Part shown: one piece after another, positions 36,159-49,620 of the stretch
Layout: the number at the start of each line of letters is the position of its first letter
Numbering within the stretch: the first letter of the stretch is position 1
Assembly: GCA_000231825.2 (NCBI GenBank)
Contig: AFXF02001505.1
Coordinates: 372,001-436,000 of the forward strand
Source: Tetrahymena elliotti 4EA
Lineage: Eukaryota > Ciliophora > Oligohymenophorea > Hymenostomatida > Tetrahymenidae
Direction: 5' to 3'
Length of the DNA stretch: 64,000 nt
Position numbers and translations under genes: made by a program
Notes under the pieces: generated by a model
The model's input: only the letters and a program-made list of their open reading frames with translations
The model's database searches: none
What the model was told of the DNA's origin: nothing

Positions 36159-38721
36159 ATGATTGACAAGTTTATCAATAATTCTTAGATATTCAATGAA
36201 TACTCAGAAACTCTTACTTCAGAGATCAGAATCGAACTTTGCAAATTCTTAAGATATGAGAAAATAGACTAAGGAAAAATGATTTAGAATGCAAGTATTT
36301 TATTTTTTTTGCTCTTTTTAAGCTCTAACTTTTGTAACAATAAATAGATAGTAGAGTAGAGAATCTTTATTTCTTGATATCTGGTAGAGTTAAACAAACA
36401 GAGCCTGAAAAAAAACAAATAAAAAGGAACCAAATATTTCAAGCAAAAAAAGAAGTGAAGGAAAAATTTATAATAATTGATTCTAATTTGTTAAAAGATT
36501 CTGTGACTTTTTCTTTTCCAAATGCTGAGTTTATCACCCATAATATTTGTAAATGTAAATATGAGGCTCTTGATGATTGCTATTTTGCTACAATCACATA
36601 TAGGGAATTCGATTAAATTATAAGTAATACTAAAAGTAAAGATTTACTTTATGAAATTTCATACTTTTCTAGGATTAGCTTTTTCAGTAAGTGGAATGTC
36701 AACACAATTAAGTTTATTGTGCAAAATCAATCAAAGAAATAATTTAAAATAAATTAGCTTGTAACCGATTAAGAATCTTTTCCAGATTACTGGTAAAACT
36801 TCATTAATCTCGATAATTAATTACTTAATCACTTGATAGTCATTTTTATAATGTTTTTATTAATAGGTATATTATAAGAGAAGGAGAATTTAATTTGCAG
36901 AGAACTTTTGAAATTGAAACACCTAAAAAGTAATAACAAAATGATATGATGGTTTAACATAAACAAGCTAAAAGTTTTACATAAACTCAATCTATTTCTA
37001 TTTTATAGAAGAATGAATTTTTTGGTCTGGAAGATATTATAAGTAATTAAAAAAGATAATATTCTGTTAAATGTACGAGCGAAATAGGAGTCTTATCTAT
37101 AATCTCATCTAAAGAAATAATCAAGCTGATGAATAAAAATATTGTTATACAAATAGATATTCAGAGAATTTCATCAGAAAAAACAAAATTCATTTAAGAA
37201 AGAATTAACCAAATAGAATAATAGTTGATATAATCTTAAATAAAAAAGATAGAAAATAGGGGTAGGAATATCTCAATATAGTAGCAAGCCACTAATGCTA
37301 TCAATATATCTAAAGATAATATGGAAAAAATCTAGCAAGTTGAAGACATGTTATAAATTTAAGAGCAATAAGTCAAGATTAATACAGCAAAAGGTAAATT
37401 CTAAATATCTGAAGGATTAGAGGAATAAAAAGAAATAAAAAAATTCCTTAAGCAAAAAGGTTTTAACTCAATAAGCACTCACTTGTAATCAACAATAGAA
37501 TAAGCACAGGAACAATCAAGAATTTAGAATGAAAAGTTTAAAGAAAAATTAAAAGTTGACAGCATCGTTAAAAAAGATACCTTAAAACAAAAGGAAGAAC
37601 TTCTGGATTTTTATAGAAAAATGATTTAAGACGAATATAGCACATAAAAACGAAAGCAATCAAAGTAATTTCTAACTTTAATACTTATCATATCCCATTC
37701 AATCAATATTTAATATGAAAACAAAAGTAAAGGTTTTAAGAACTTCAAAATCAATTTCTTTTATAAGAAAGTTATTTAACCTATGTAAGAAGCCCAAAAA
37801 TAGAAGAACATCAATAAAATGTAAAGAATTCAATAAACTGATTAATAATTTCCTTATAGAAAGCTCAATGCTTAAGCTGAATCTTCTTGTTCATCTTAAT
37901 ACAGCCAATTATATTCTAGCCCTGTTAATTTATTAAAAAATAACCTTTTTTCAAACTAAAGCTATGAATAAAATAATAGTTATTTCTCTAATATGAGCAA
38001 CAATAATTTATTAAGGAAAAGTGAATCACAGAATTCCTTGGAGGTATTTATTAAAAATAGGAAAATCAAAACTCCAAATAATCATACTGAATTTTCAAGC
38101 ACTTTTTATAGCTAATTTTCAGAACCTAGCTAAGTAAATAGTTAAGATATAGAAGCCAATAATACTCTTTTTCTATAAACTTCTCCGAACTTCAGAAGTC
38201 TCATCAAAAGGACTATATAAAAAAATTATCAGAATGAATCATAACAAACTAATAATATGTTTGTAAATTATGGTGATAGATTTAAGAATTTAAGTTCATA
38301 GTTAAATAGCATCTCTATATGTGCTTAATTAAAACCTCCTTTAGAAAAGTAGAGCTAAATTTAATAATTATTTTCCAATAAAATATCTCGTATTAACTCT
38401 ATTTAAAGCCCAACCTAAAAAGAAGATAATTCTTCTGAATATTTTTAAAATTCTCCACAATCTCAATTCTCTAAAACAAATCATAATAGTTTCAAGCCTA
38501 ATCTTAGTCATTAACCTTTAAATTTTACACAATAGTATTATAACCCAGCTACATATCCTTAAAAATAGAATCCCAATATATCTTCAACAACAGAAGTAAT
38601 TCCATAAAAGAAAAGCATTTCTTTTTATTCTTCGCTCAAAGGAAACCATTGTAAAACTTCTTTTGCCCCAAATTTTCCTACACAGCCATAATCACCTTCA
38701 TTTAAAAATTATCATTAATGA
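36159..38721 (+). CDS. Protein with two degenerate cyclic-nucleotide-binding-like domains
   Basis: Starts MIDKFINNSQIFNEYSE, after an in-frame TGA upstream. The first CNB-like barrel reads LCKFLRYEKIDQGKMIQNA. A 53-nt intron (about 36295-36347) follows, then NLYFLISGRVKQTEPEKKQ, and later CKYEALDDCYFATITYREF and YEISYFSRISFFSKW. The second, after another intron (about 36792-36867), reads DYWYIIREGEFNLQRTFEI, then NEFFGLEDIISNQKRQYSVK and IGVLSIISSKEIIKLMNKN. The beta-barrel pattern and the FG-x-E loop identify the fold, but neither phosphate-binding cassette matches canonical FGE-(L/I)-A-x-x-x-x-x-P-R-A. cNMP binding may be lost or altered. A coiled-coil/Q-rich stretch (about 37180-37680) and an S/N/Q-rich tail follow, ending TGA at 38719. 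It could be a scaffold or a cAMP effector; the cyclase in this window is a conceivable but unproven partner. Confidence 0.75.
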
Positions 38722-39234
38722 ATATGTGAATTGATAGAAATCAACATTAATGTAACCACATAAAATCTGTACTTTAATTTTTACTTAATAATTAAAAAGA
38801 TAAGAAGCTAAACTTTATAATTAAAATGATACCTGTTTTGTTTATTAAAATATATTTTAAAAATTAATTTTTAGTTAAAGTTACCAACCATTTTTCTTTT
38901 TTAATAATTTTTTTTTGCTAAGTGCTAAACTAAATGCAAATCTGCAAATTAAGTGTGAACAAATAAAATACATTATTTTTATCTTTTTCATGTAGATTTT
39001 CACCAAAATTTATAAAATATTTTGCTTTAATTTTTAAGTTATCACATAAACTATTTTATGATCATTCATGAACTTATCAAAATTTTATTTAATAGAATCA
39101 TATATTTTACAATTATAATTTTACAAAACTTATTTTTTATCTACTAATATTCATGAATTACAATCAAAAAATTTCACAAGTTTAAGTAATATTTTTAGAT
39201 TATTTATTAAATTGTAAAATCTAATTATGTTATT
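38722..39234. other. Intergenic
   Basis: About 0.5 kb of A/T tracts between two plus-strand genes. No coding or RNA signal seen. Short spacing, but no sign of co-transcription. Confidence 0.5.
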
Positions 39235-42006
39235 ATGACTGATAGTTCTAAAATAAATATTATGTAATTATATGCAGAATAAATAAATTAATAATCTTTA
39301 AGGAAAGAGAGCTATGAAAGTGAAGGATCTATTTTAACTAATAATATTAATTAGATTTTAGGAGGAGAAGATTAAGTAAATAAATAATTATATCATGAAT
39401 CAAATGGAGTTGAAAATGAAAATATTTAATCTTAAATACCCTCAATTAATTTGAAAGCAAATAGTGAATCCAAGCATTTAAAGGTTTAATTGAAAATATT
39501 TAATAGCAATTTATAGAGGGCATAGAATAGTATAGATTAAAAAAGGAGTAGTTCACCTCATATAAGTCCTTTTGAAGAATATAACTATGTAGAAAATTAG
39601 TTTGATAAGAATGAAGATTTAGGCTCAAGATATTAGAAAAGCTAAATAAAAGAAATAAATGAAGATGAGCTGAAAATTTAGAAACATCTGCAAGAAGATA
39701 AACATTCAGTGAAGCTTTCTTAGAATAAGTAAAATGTTTTAAATAATTTAGGAAGTAAGTATTCAGATATTATTAGAAGAAAACAGACTTTATAAATACT
39801 AAGTAATCACCATGATAATAAGCTAATATTGTAATATGATAAGTATTTAAACACACATATTTATGATAATAAGTTTATTTTGCAAAGATAGAAGCAAATA
39901 AAATAAGATTAAGAGTTGTATTTAAGTGAAAAGAATAATGAATTAAGTCCTATGAAAGATAAATTTGACTAATAGTTATAAACAAATATGCTTTTAGCAA
40001 GTATTTAGAAAGAAGATAATAATTCACCTAAGAAATATGATATTTAAGAAAAAAAGAGTGGATTTTTATCAGAAAGACTTCACTATAATGAGACAGAGCT
40101 CATGTCAATTAAAAAAAATGATCATATTAAAGAAAGAAACAAATTAAGATTAATGAAATTTGCAAATAACTTGAACCAAAGCTTGCTAAACGGCTTATCT
40201 ATTTACTAAAATAATCTCAAAGGAGGATACAGTAATTAAAGAACTAAGATGAGAATAGCCAGATCGTAATTCCCAGTAGATTCTAAATACACATCTAGAA
40301 ACAGCTTAAATGAAGAACCTAAATAAATAATCCTAGAATAAATTTTACCTTCAGTTCAAACATAAAAAATGTAAAACATTAACGATGATTTCCATAGAAT
40401 GAATTTTACTTAAAAGCGAGCATATTATAAGTAGATTCTATTTAGTTAGAAAAATTAAACAAGCTCAAGGTTAAGCAATGGTTAAATGAATGATGAAAAA
40501 AATTATGTCAGCTAAAATTAGATTATTTTTAAAGAAAATTTAGAAAAATAAAAGAAACTTTAAGAATCAGCATAACAGATAAATAATAAAAATATTAGCA
40601 ATCAAAATAATGAAGCTGATTAAAATAGTAGTACTTAGCCTTTCTTAGACTCTATATAGAGCAACAAATATTAGTTTAAAGAAAGACTTGATGAAAAATA
40701 GTTAATTAGTAATAATAAATAAAAAAAAGGAAAGGAAGATTTTGAGATAAAATAATTCTTGAGAAAAGATTTTGTTGAATCTAGAAAGAAAGTTATTTTA
40801 TAAAAAGATATTTAAGAGTAAGTAGCTAAATTGACCTAACTAAAAAGACCAGAAGAGTATAGTAAAATATATAAAATTCTAAATATTTAAGAAGAGAAAG
40901 ATAGTCTAAAAGAAAGAAATAGCTATCTAAATAGTAACCGATACTCTAGTACAACAAAAAATAATCGAACAAATATTTTATCAGAATTATCGACTCCAAA
41001 AAAAATAGGATTGTTAATCCTAACTTAAGCACAACAATCTAACTCTAAAATGAATGAAAATGAGAATAAAAACAATTTTAAATAGTATAAATAATAAGTT
41101 CATTAAAAATATTAAAATTAAACTAACTAAGTTTCTCCAGTTAGCAATATTGACAAATTAATCAATTTTGGTAGTGAGAATAGTATTAAGCCACCTTCTA
41201 AATTTATCACTAAAGATGAATATCTAAATGATTGGGTCAATGGACTAAAAGGATTAGAAATAGAAAATAATTAAGATAATAATAACAACTATGATAACAA
41301 CATACTTGAGGGTGAAGAAGATGAGGAAAGTGAATTAAATTTTTTCTTGAAATCTCAAAATTTTAAGTAAAATCAGAGATATATTTCAAATGATAAATAA
41401 AGAAATGCCAGAAATTCTACAAGTAGAGAAATACATAAATCATAAATGAATTTAACTGATAGAAAATCTCTACAGTAAGATGCTTAAAACAATAGTAGCA
41501 ATAAAACTGTTTTCAAAATTTTAAGCTATTAAACAAATAAAAAAGACTCAGTAAACTCCAATAATAAAATAAAGTTAGAACCATAGACATAAACTAATTA
41601 GGTTGATTAGCAAACTTAAATTTAATCTTAAACATCAGAAAAAGCAATAAGTGCCTCATCTTTTGATAACTTAGATTAAGATAAATAAGACCTAACACAT
41701 TAGCAACAAGAATAAAATTATTCAAGTAAAATCACTTCTGAAAAACAATAAATTACTCTATCAGAAAAAGGTAAAAGAAATGATATTAAAAGTGAATATT
41801 AAATAGGTGATCTAATTTCTAATAATTAGTAAAATATTATCTAATAGCTGCAACAAACTTCAAAACAAAGTGATCAGAAAAAAAAATTTGATAAATTCAA
41901 GAGGAATAAAAGCGAAACACAACAGTAAATGTCTTAACACTTACCTTAGATATTAGGTGGAGTATCAATGCAAATTAATTAAAGATAGCAGATTAAAAAA
42001 ATGTGA
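39235..42006 (+). CDS. Q/N/S/K-rich unknown protein, 923 aa, single exon
   Basis: An unbroken frame of 924 codons from ATG at 39235 to TGA at 42004. It is impossible under the standard code because of the many TAA/TAG glutamines. It starts MTDSSKINIMQLYAEQINQQ. Composition is dominated by N, Q, S, K, E and D, with no membrane segment. More ordered parts include ERNKLRLMKFANNLNQSLL (about 40135-40190), MRIARSQFPVDSKYTSRNS, DFVESRKKVILQKDIQEQVA, and FITKDEYLNDWVNGLKGLEI near 41200-41260, followed by an acidic run. No domain is recognised. Such long disordered, glutamine-rich proteins are common in ciliates. It could be a scaffold or cytoskeletal/basal-body protein, but no function can be assigned. 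The open frame's length and codon pattern make the gene itself secure. Confidence 0.8.
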
Positions 42007-43243
42007 AATATTAGACCATCAATATAATTATAATAATTAAATTGGTTATAGACATAATTAAGTAAGGTAGTACGACTATTTACTGTTTTTTATATTTTCT
42101 TAATTACTTTAAATATGAGCTTTACATTTAAGTGATACATTTTTTTTTCTACAATCAAATATTTTTAAGAGAAAGTTTTTTATCTCATTATTTCCTGCTT
42201 AATATTTTTGAATTTAATTTTAACTACAGTTGACCATCATTTTATTTCATTTTTAAAGAAGATAATATTTATCAAAAATCTATTTTTGAAATAAAGAGTA
42301 ATAAAAATATTAGGATAACATACACAAACTGAAATCTTTTAGAATTTAAATTAAAATCCAAAATATTGCTTTGCACTAATAAATTTAATAAATAAGTGGT
42401 TATCTTTGGAACTTAAAATTGTATTAAATCAAACAAGATAAAAAAAAATAAAGATTATTAATTGTTTTTTTTTTTTTGATTTAAAAGAATAGAAGGCAAT
42501 AAATTATATTTAGGATAAAAATATTTAAAGAATATTTATGGAAAAAAAATAAAACAAACCAGCAACAATAAGCAAAGATTAATTTTGAAATATTTAAAAA
42601 TATAATTAAGAAATTAGTTAAATATTTGTCTATCTCTTAAAAAAGTGTAATATGTACTTTTGATAGAATAAATGTAGTAATGCAAATATTTTTTATCTTT
42701 ATCTTTTCTAAATTCAATAAAAACAAAAAATAACATTTTTATATAAATAATATTCATTTATAAAAATCACTATCAAACTCACTCACTCACTCGCTCACAC
42801 ACACACACTCAATTAATAAATCAGTCAGTCAGTCAATCAATCAATCAGTCTTCTATCTCTATTAAATTATAATGTACCCTTTCTTTTAATGTATGAATAT
42901 ATAAAAATGATAGCAAATATCTCTTTTGGGGATAACATTAAATTGAACGATTGATAATTACTTAAAAAATAAAGAAGTTAGCGTAAAAAATTAATTGAAA
43001 TAAGAAGAAGAAAGAAACTTGCGAAAAAATAAAAAGTTCAGAATTCACATATTAAAAAAACAATAATAATTTATTATTATAATAAAAGGAAAGAAATTGT
43101 AAATAGCAAAACAAACACTCCATCTATTTATTTTAATTATAATATCAAAGCAAAGGAAGCAAGTAAAAGCTTAAAAGGCAAACAAAGCAAATAAATAACA
43201 TTTACAAAGTTTATCTTTATAGAGAGTAATAAGCTAATTCCTT
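42007..43243. other. Intergenic with simple repeats
   Basis: About 1.2 kb. Mostly A/T tracts, with a composite microsatellite at 42777-42850. The final 200 bases are A-rich and purine-rich and likely form the 5' leader of the ankyrin-kinase gene. Confidence 0.5.
42777..42850. repeat. Composite microsatellite (ACTC)n-(AC)n-(AGTC/AATC)n
   Basis: Successive short tandem runs: actcactcactc, a cacacacacac run, then cagtcagtcagtcaatcaat. All are low-order repeats of related tetramers, with more C and G than the surroundings. No protein or RNA feature is associated. Confidence 0.85.
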
Positions 43244-46200
43244 ATGAAGGTGAATTAAAAAAGAAACTCTTATACAAATTAATAAAATTAAGCTCTCTTT
43301 ACTAAGCAGTAGTAGTAGTCAATAAGTTCGGTTTCATGCAAAAATCTTAAATCTGATTAGTATAGCATTTAAGATTTGAATAAGTTCAGTAATTAATTTT
43401 AACTTTCATCAATGCGAACTCCATTTAAAAAATAGAGATTTTCAAAATAAAGCAAAACTTCTTCAATAAAATAGTATCTAATTCAGATTTTATTGTTTTA
43501 TTCTAGGCTAGTTATAATTTTTGGCTATACTTCATTTATTTTAGATTTATTACTGTTGTGATTTATGCATAGTTATGCTTGATTATTTGATAAAATCGTT
43601 AAATAGAAAATAAAAATAATTTTTATAAAAAGAAATAAATTAAGATAAAAGAAATTGTTGTGCTCTATAATTAGAATTATATTTAATATAAATAAATTTA
43701 TTTTTATTTTAAATATTATTTTAAATTAGGTCCAAGCAAAGTTGGTGGCAAAAGCAAATCAAAACTTATAGAATTCTAAGTGCCAAGGGCAAATTTAGAT
43801 TTATCGAGCTAATAGTAGGGAAATAGGGACTATTTATAGATATAACAGTAGCATTAACAATCATTTGGAAATTTGTCTACATAGACTTTAGGTTTGCAAT
43901 ATTAAAATAGCAATTACTCAAGCCCTTCTTCTTTTGCAATATCTAATTCAAGTTCTCATTAAAAGTATAGATCACATTCATCTTCTAAGATATTAAAAAC
44001 CCTAGAAAATGGCTTAAGCAATAACTTGAACAGCCCAAGTGATCAGATATTTAATTCTATATGCAACTAGAGTGCTAATTAAGGAAACGCAATCAATAAT
44101 AGTTAGTTATAACATAGTTCCAGTTTAAATACAGCAGCGAGTAGCTCAAATAATAACAATAATATGAGTTAGTTAAATTTATCTTCAATAAATACTGGAA
44201 ATATGAGTTGCAGTAGCCCTAGCAATTTTATGAATATGTAAATGTCATTCTAGAATGGATTTTCAGCTTTGAATAATAGTATTTAAAATCCAGTTAGCCC
44301 AAATCCTTTTACAATAAGTAATGGTCCAATCAGCTCAAATTAGTAATAGATTACTCCTATGTCTTTAAACTCCTAAATTAATAACTCTCTTTACAGTTTA
44401 AATGGATCTTCTTCAGCATAAGTGAGTCATGGATTTAATATATACAGCTAATAAAAGCTCTAAATTTTAGCTTTAGAGTAAATGAATAAATGCATTTAGC
44501 TAAGTAGCTACAAAGAAGCATAAAAAATAATTGAAGCAAATAACATTACAGCAGAAGACATTTATTAATTCAAAGAAAAGTCAAACGAAAATATAATTTT
44601 ACACATTCTTGCTCTGCGTTAGGATTCAAGTACATTTTTAAAATACCTTGATACTCACATGACAATAGAATTTAACTAAGCAAATAGCTAGGGTTAGACT
44701 CCGTTGATGCTTGCCTGCATGAAGTAATATAAACTAAAATATATCATTATAATACAATATAAAATCTACTTTAAAATAAAATGATAAAAATTTGGTAGAC
44801 GTTAAAGTAAATAGCAATAAAGTAAATTAGTAATCATTCATGAATTGAAAATATTTGAATTGTTTGAAACCAAAGAATATTATTTCCAAAAATCTAAATT
44901 TTTTTTGATTATGAAAGAAAGTAAATAATTTTAAATTTGATTTAAATTCTCAAATGAATAAGGTGAAATAGTTATTCATAAACTGATTACTTTTTGCTTA
45001 ATTCTATCTACTTTGAATTTAATTTATAAATTATGAAGAAAACAAATTCTAAACAAAGAAAATAGACAATAGAGAAATATTTGTTCAGTATTTTTTTTTC
45101 ATAGCCAAAACTTTAAAATTTCAAAATAAATTGTTAATTAATTTTTTTATTTATAAAAAGAGGTAATTATGATGTTGCTAGATTTTTGGTTTCTCATAAA
45201 AGTGTAGATATAAATTTTCAAGATTAAGCAGGTAACTCATCCCTTCACTATGCGTGTATGTATGGGCAAAGAAAAATAGTAGAAATGCTATTAGGATAAA
45301 AGTAGGTTTAATCTTATATAAAAAATAACGATGAAAAATAACCTAAAGATATGACTTAAGATTCTAAAATATTATAATTATTCAATAAATTCAGAAAAGT
45401 TAATCTTGATTAAAGCTACAGTAGCGGCTCTGCTGCTATGAATATAACTTTGAGCTACATAAATAAGTAAGACTTAACAAATACAAGCTAATATAAGGAT
45501 TCACCTAGAACTAATTCAAGATCTAGATAAAATAACATGTTAAACTCTGCTTCTAATTCTCAGCATCATAGTAATTAACTCTAAAGATCTCACTCTAATT
45601 CTTCTCATTCTTCAAATCTATAAAGCTTACACTACAATTTTGTTAGCAAATTAAACAAATCTACTACTAAAAATACTTACCTTTCACTGAAATAAGCTCT
45701 TAATTCATAAAACTAGACAACAATTACTGGCTTAAAAAATGATAGTAATCCTAATTCTAACAAAGGATCATCTGTCAATAGCCCAATAATAAAGCGTCAC
45801 CACTCTCCTAATATACACTTATAAAAAGCTAAATCAGCAGTACATCCTCCTGCTGTATCTACATTCTTTACACAGACTCAACTATAAGCTAATAGCCCTA
45901 CAGATTTTATTTTAAAAGGAATAAATGAATCATCAGTAAATTAAGGAAATAGTAGCAATAACTACAACAATAACAATACTAATTGCTAAAATAATTAAAC
46001 AACATAACAAGCTTTAAATAATTCCATAAGCATGAACTATTTTGATAAGAATTTCATGACTCCTAACCATAATAACAATTAAAATAATCCTAATTCTTAC
46101 TTATCATCTACAGAAGGAAGTAATAAAACATTTCCATCATAACCACTAAACTATTCCACTTTACAACAATAAAATTAGCAATTTAATCAAAGTATGAATG

Positions 46201-48720
46201 CATTATTTAACTTATAACCATTTTCGCAAAGCAAGAGTATGAATAATTTTCTTCAGTCTAATACATAAAGCCTTAGCAACATAGCAAACTAGATAAATAA
46301 TACAAATAATTAAAATTAGGTTAGTCAAACTTCTAGATAAATAACCTAGGGCCATAACTAAGCAGACAATGAAGGAGGTTCATTAAATTACATTCCCATA
46401 AATTATGGTATGTTGGAGAGCGTGAATGTTTCCACCAGTAATGTAACTCAGTCATAATAATAGTCTAATATGCCAACATACAATAATTTAGGAGAGCCAA
46501 TTAATGGCAAAAAAAGCAGTTAGCCAAATTTAAGTTATGCAATAAATAGTAACACAAATCTTAACTATAACAACTAATAGAATCAATTATATTCTTCTGG
46601 TTAAGAAAATGAAAGCAATTCTATTAGTAACATAACAATAGTCTCTCCTTCCAAAAATTTGTAGAGTAGTTAATAGTTCTTCAATTATAAGACTCCTAAC
46701 TAGACTATCAATTCATAGAATAGTGGCTAATAGAGTACCGTGAGCACAGCTAAAACATAGTGTAACTCACCTCTTTTGTAGAGTTCATAAATGCAGAACC
46801 ACATAAATACTATAAATAAAATAATAGAAAAAAAATAGCGCAGTAGAAGTTAAAATTAATTTTCTAAAGCTAAATCTTAAACTGGACCAATAAATGTTAA
46901 CTAGAATGGGAATAATACAAATGGAAATAGCTAATAATCCTAAACTTCTACAAATAATAATACATCAAATAAAATATCAACATTTGGAAATATTGCTAAT
47001 AATTCATCAACACCTATGAATTAAGACTTAGCTTAAGAAAATAAAAATAGTTCTGATTCTAACGAAAGCACAAACAACACTTTGTAATCATCTTCTTAGC
47101 AAGCTTTTAATTAAACTGCTTCATTAAAAACTCAAGGATCAGTTAATATTAGTCAAAACAATATCCTTTCGAATAACTCTTGTGGACCTCTCTCTGCAAC
47201 ATCGAAAGCTAATTTTTTTAATTCTTAGAATTAATCAACCAAGAACAAGCATACCTAACAATAAAATATGCTACATTCAGCTTAATATTCATATTAATCA
47301 GCTTATACCTCTCCCTAATTGTAATCTTCTTCTTTCTAACCATTTACCACTCAAATAGGGCACATTGATCAGATATTCCTTAATTCTTAATAAAATAATT
47401 AAAATGTGATTTAACAAAATCAACAAGCTTTACTCAAATATCTACCTCAACAAAAGTAGACAACTCAAAACTAGTAAATATAAAATGCATCTCAACAATA
47501 AAGTTAGTAGAATTTCTAGCCATAAGTGTAACAATCTAGTCAATCTTAGCAATATGGTATAGAAATATACTCAGTTTATGCTCACTTGGGTAGTGGTAAT
47601 TATGGAGATGTTTATTTAGTAGAACACAGTAAAAATAAGAAAAAGTATGCCATGAAGCTACTTGACAAAGAAAAGTTGATATGTAAAAACATAATTATTT
47701 TCAATTTAAAAAATTATTTTAAATTCAAATTTACATTAATAATAGAAAAAAACATGATGAAATATGCAATAGCAGAAAGAAATGTTATGCAAAAGTGCAA
47801 TTCTCCATTTATTGTAAAAATGTATCACTCCTTTTAAACTGATACACATCTCGTTATTACTATGGATTATTGTCCAGGAGGGGATCTCTACACATATCTT
47901 CTTTAGAAGAAAAGGTATTGTTATTTTTATTAAAGATTTAATTAATTGCATTAATGAAATTTAGGTTTGAGGAGGAATTAGCTGTCAAATATTTAAGTGA
48001 AATTTTATTAGCAGTTGAAGAACTCCATTATCATGATGTTATCTATAGAGACATGAAACCAGAAAATATTGTGCTTGGTAATGACGGTCATGTGAAATTA
48101 ATTGATTTTGGACTTTCAAGAGAAAATATGGGAGAAGGAGTTGCTTAATCATTTTGTGGTTCTGCTGTTTATTTAGCTCCAGAAATAATTAGCAAAAAGG
48201 GTCATAATAAATCCGTTGATTGGTATTAATTTGGTGTGCTTGCATATGAATTAATGGTAGGCTAACCTCCTTTTAACCAATTAAATCGTAAAGAACTATA
48301 CTTTAATATATAAAATAAAAAAGTAGAGTATCCTCCTTATTTATCTTAGAAAGCCAAATCCTTAATATCTGCAGTAAAATTTGTTAAATTTTAAAATGAT
48401 TATTAACTTCTTTTTCATAGTTATTAAATAAGAACCCAGAAGAAAGATTGGGTTCAGGTCGTGCTGATGCCCAACAGATCAAAGATCATCCATTTTTCGA
48501 CTAGATAAATTGGTTCGATGTTAAATAAAAGTAATTCATCATTTAATTTTTTTTTCTAACTAAATTTTTTTAATTAAAAAGGGTGTTTGATATGCCTAAA
48601 CCACCAGCTCCTAATCCCATAAAAGACTTTAAAACCGATATAAAAATAAATAAAAATAATTTAAGCACAAGTTAACTTATTCCAGGATGGTATTACATAG
48701 ATGAATAAGAATTAATCTGA
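43244..48720 (+). CDS. Ankyrin-repeat protein fused to an AGC-type Ser/Thr kinase
   Basis: Exon 1 (43244-43388, start MKVNQKRNSYTNQQNQ) joins through a 341-nt intron to a long S/N/Q-rich region. Two ankyrin-type repeats follow, [15 protein letters not shown] (near 44685) and [20 protein letters not shown] (near 45222), with a region such as [18 protein letters not shown] before them. Then come roughly 750 residues of N/S/Q-rich linker. The kinase domain starts near 47585. It has the glycine loop [24 protein letters not shown] with the ATP Lys, catalytic [23 protein letters not shown], activation loop [13 protein letters not shown], then [20 protein letters not shown] and [21 protein letters not shown] short AGC-like tail reads [13 protein letters not shown] and ends QELI, TGA at 48718. 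All catalytic motifs are intact. No hydrophobic motif (FxxF-[ST]-[FY]) is visible. Kinase-domain introns lie near 47684, 47914, 48370 and 48530. Confidence 0.9.
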
Positions 48721-49620
48721 AATTCTTTTTATTTTTCCAAAAACTCATAAAAATAACTTTTTAAAATAAAGTTATTGCTGGTTGAGCTGAAATTCTTATG
48801 AAGTATAAATCTCATCTTTAAAATAAGTTTTTTTAAACTTATCAAACCAAATATCTTATTCCTGCCTTTCTTTCTATATCTAAATAATTCTTTCTTAGAA
48901 TCATTTTTATATTTTGATCTTTTCTGCAGGTTACACTAATTTCTACTTATAATTTTTGTATAAATAAAATAAAACAAAAAATAAATAAATGACATATATT
49001 AATGAGAATCAAACAAAATCTATTCTTATAATAAAACTAATTTTGGATCAAAAAAATAATTTGTATATATGAAAATGAAAGGCACTGCAGCAAATAATCT
49101 AACAGGTCTAAAAACGTAAAGCTATTTATAAAACCTAGGAATGAATGAAAAATAATAAATGAATCTAATAGGACAAATATAATATCTTTCTATCTCTAAA
49201 TCAATCATCAATTTCTAATTACTATGTATCAGTAATTTTTATTACTGCCTGCTTAACATTTTCTTATATATTTTAATGTATCAAATATTTTATATTACCT
49301 CGTCTTTATATTTTGAAAGATTAATATTCATTTTAATTAATCATTTTAGCTTTGCTTTCACTAAATGATTTTTCTCATCAATAAACTTTTATTTATTTAT
49401 TTATTATTTTTTGTTAAATATAAATTAATATTTTTTTGAATTAGAAATTATTTTTTTATCAAAGAGAAATTGATAAATTTATTTTTAGTTTCAAAATTGT
49501 CTTTTAAAATAAATATTGTTTAATTGTAAAATAAATTATTTATGATAAATAATATCCATATTAAACATAAAGATAGATAACATTAAAAGTTATTTTAATA
49601 ATTTGAAATGTTTTGCTTTC
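48721..49620. other. Intergenic, convergent gene ends
   Basis: About 0.9 kb of AT-rich DNA between the kinase gene (+) and the nitroreductase gene (-). Nothing coding seen. Confidence 0.5.

Noticed and set aside
42777..42850. Short tandem units considered as a CRISPR array, telomere or transposon end
   Set aside because: No spacers and no G4T2-type units typical of Tetrahymena telomeres. It is a simple composite microsatellite.
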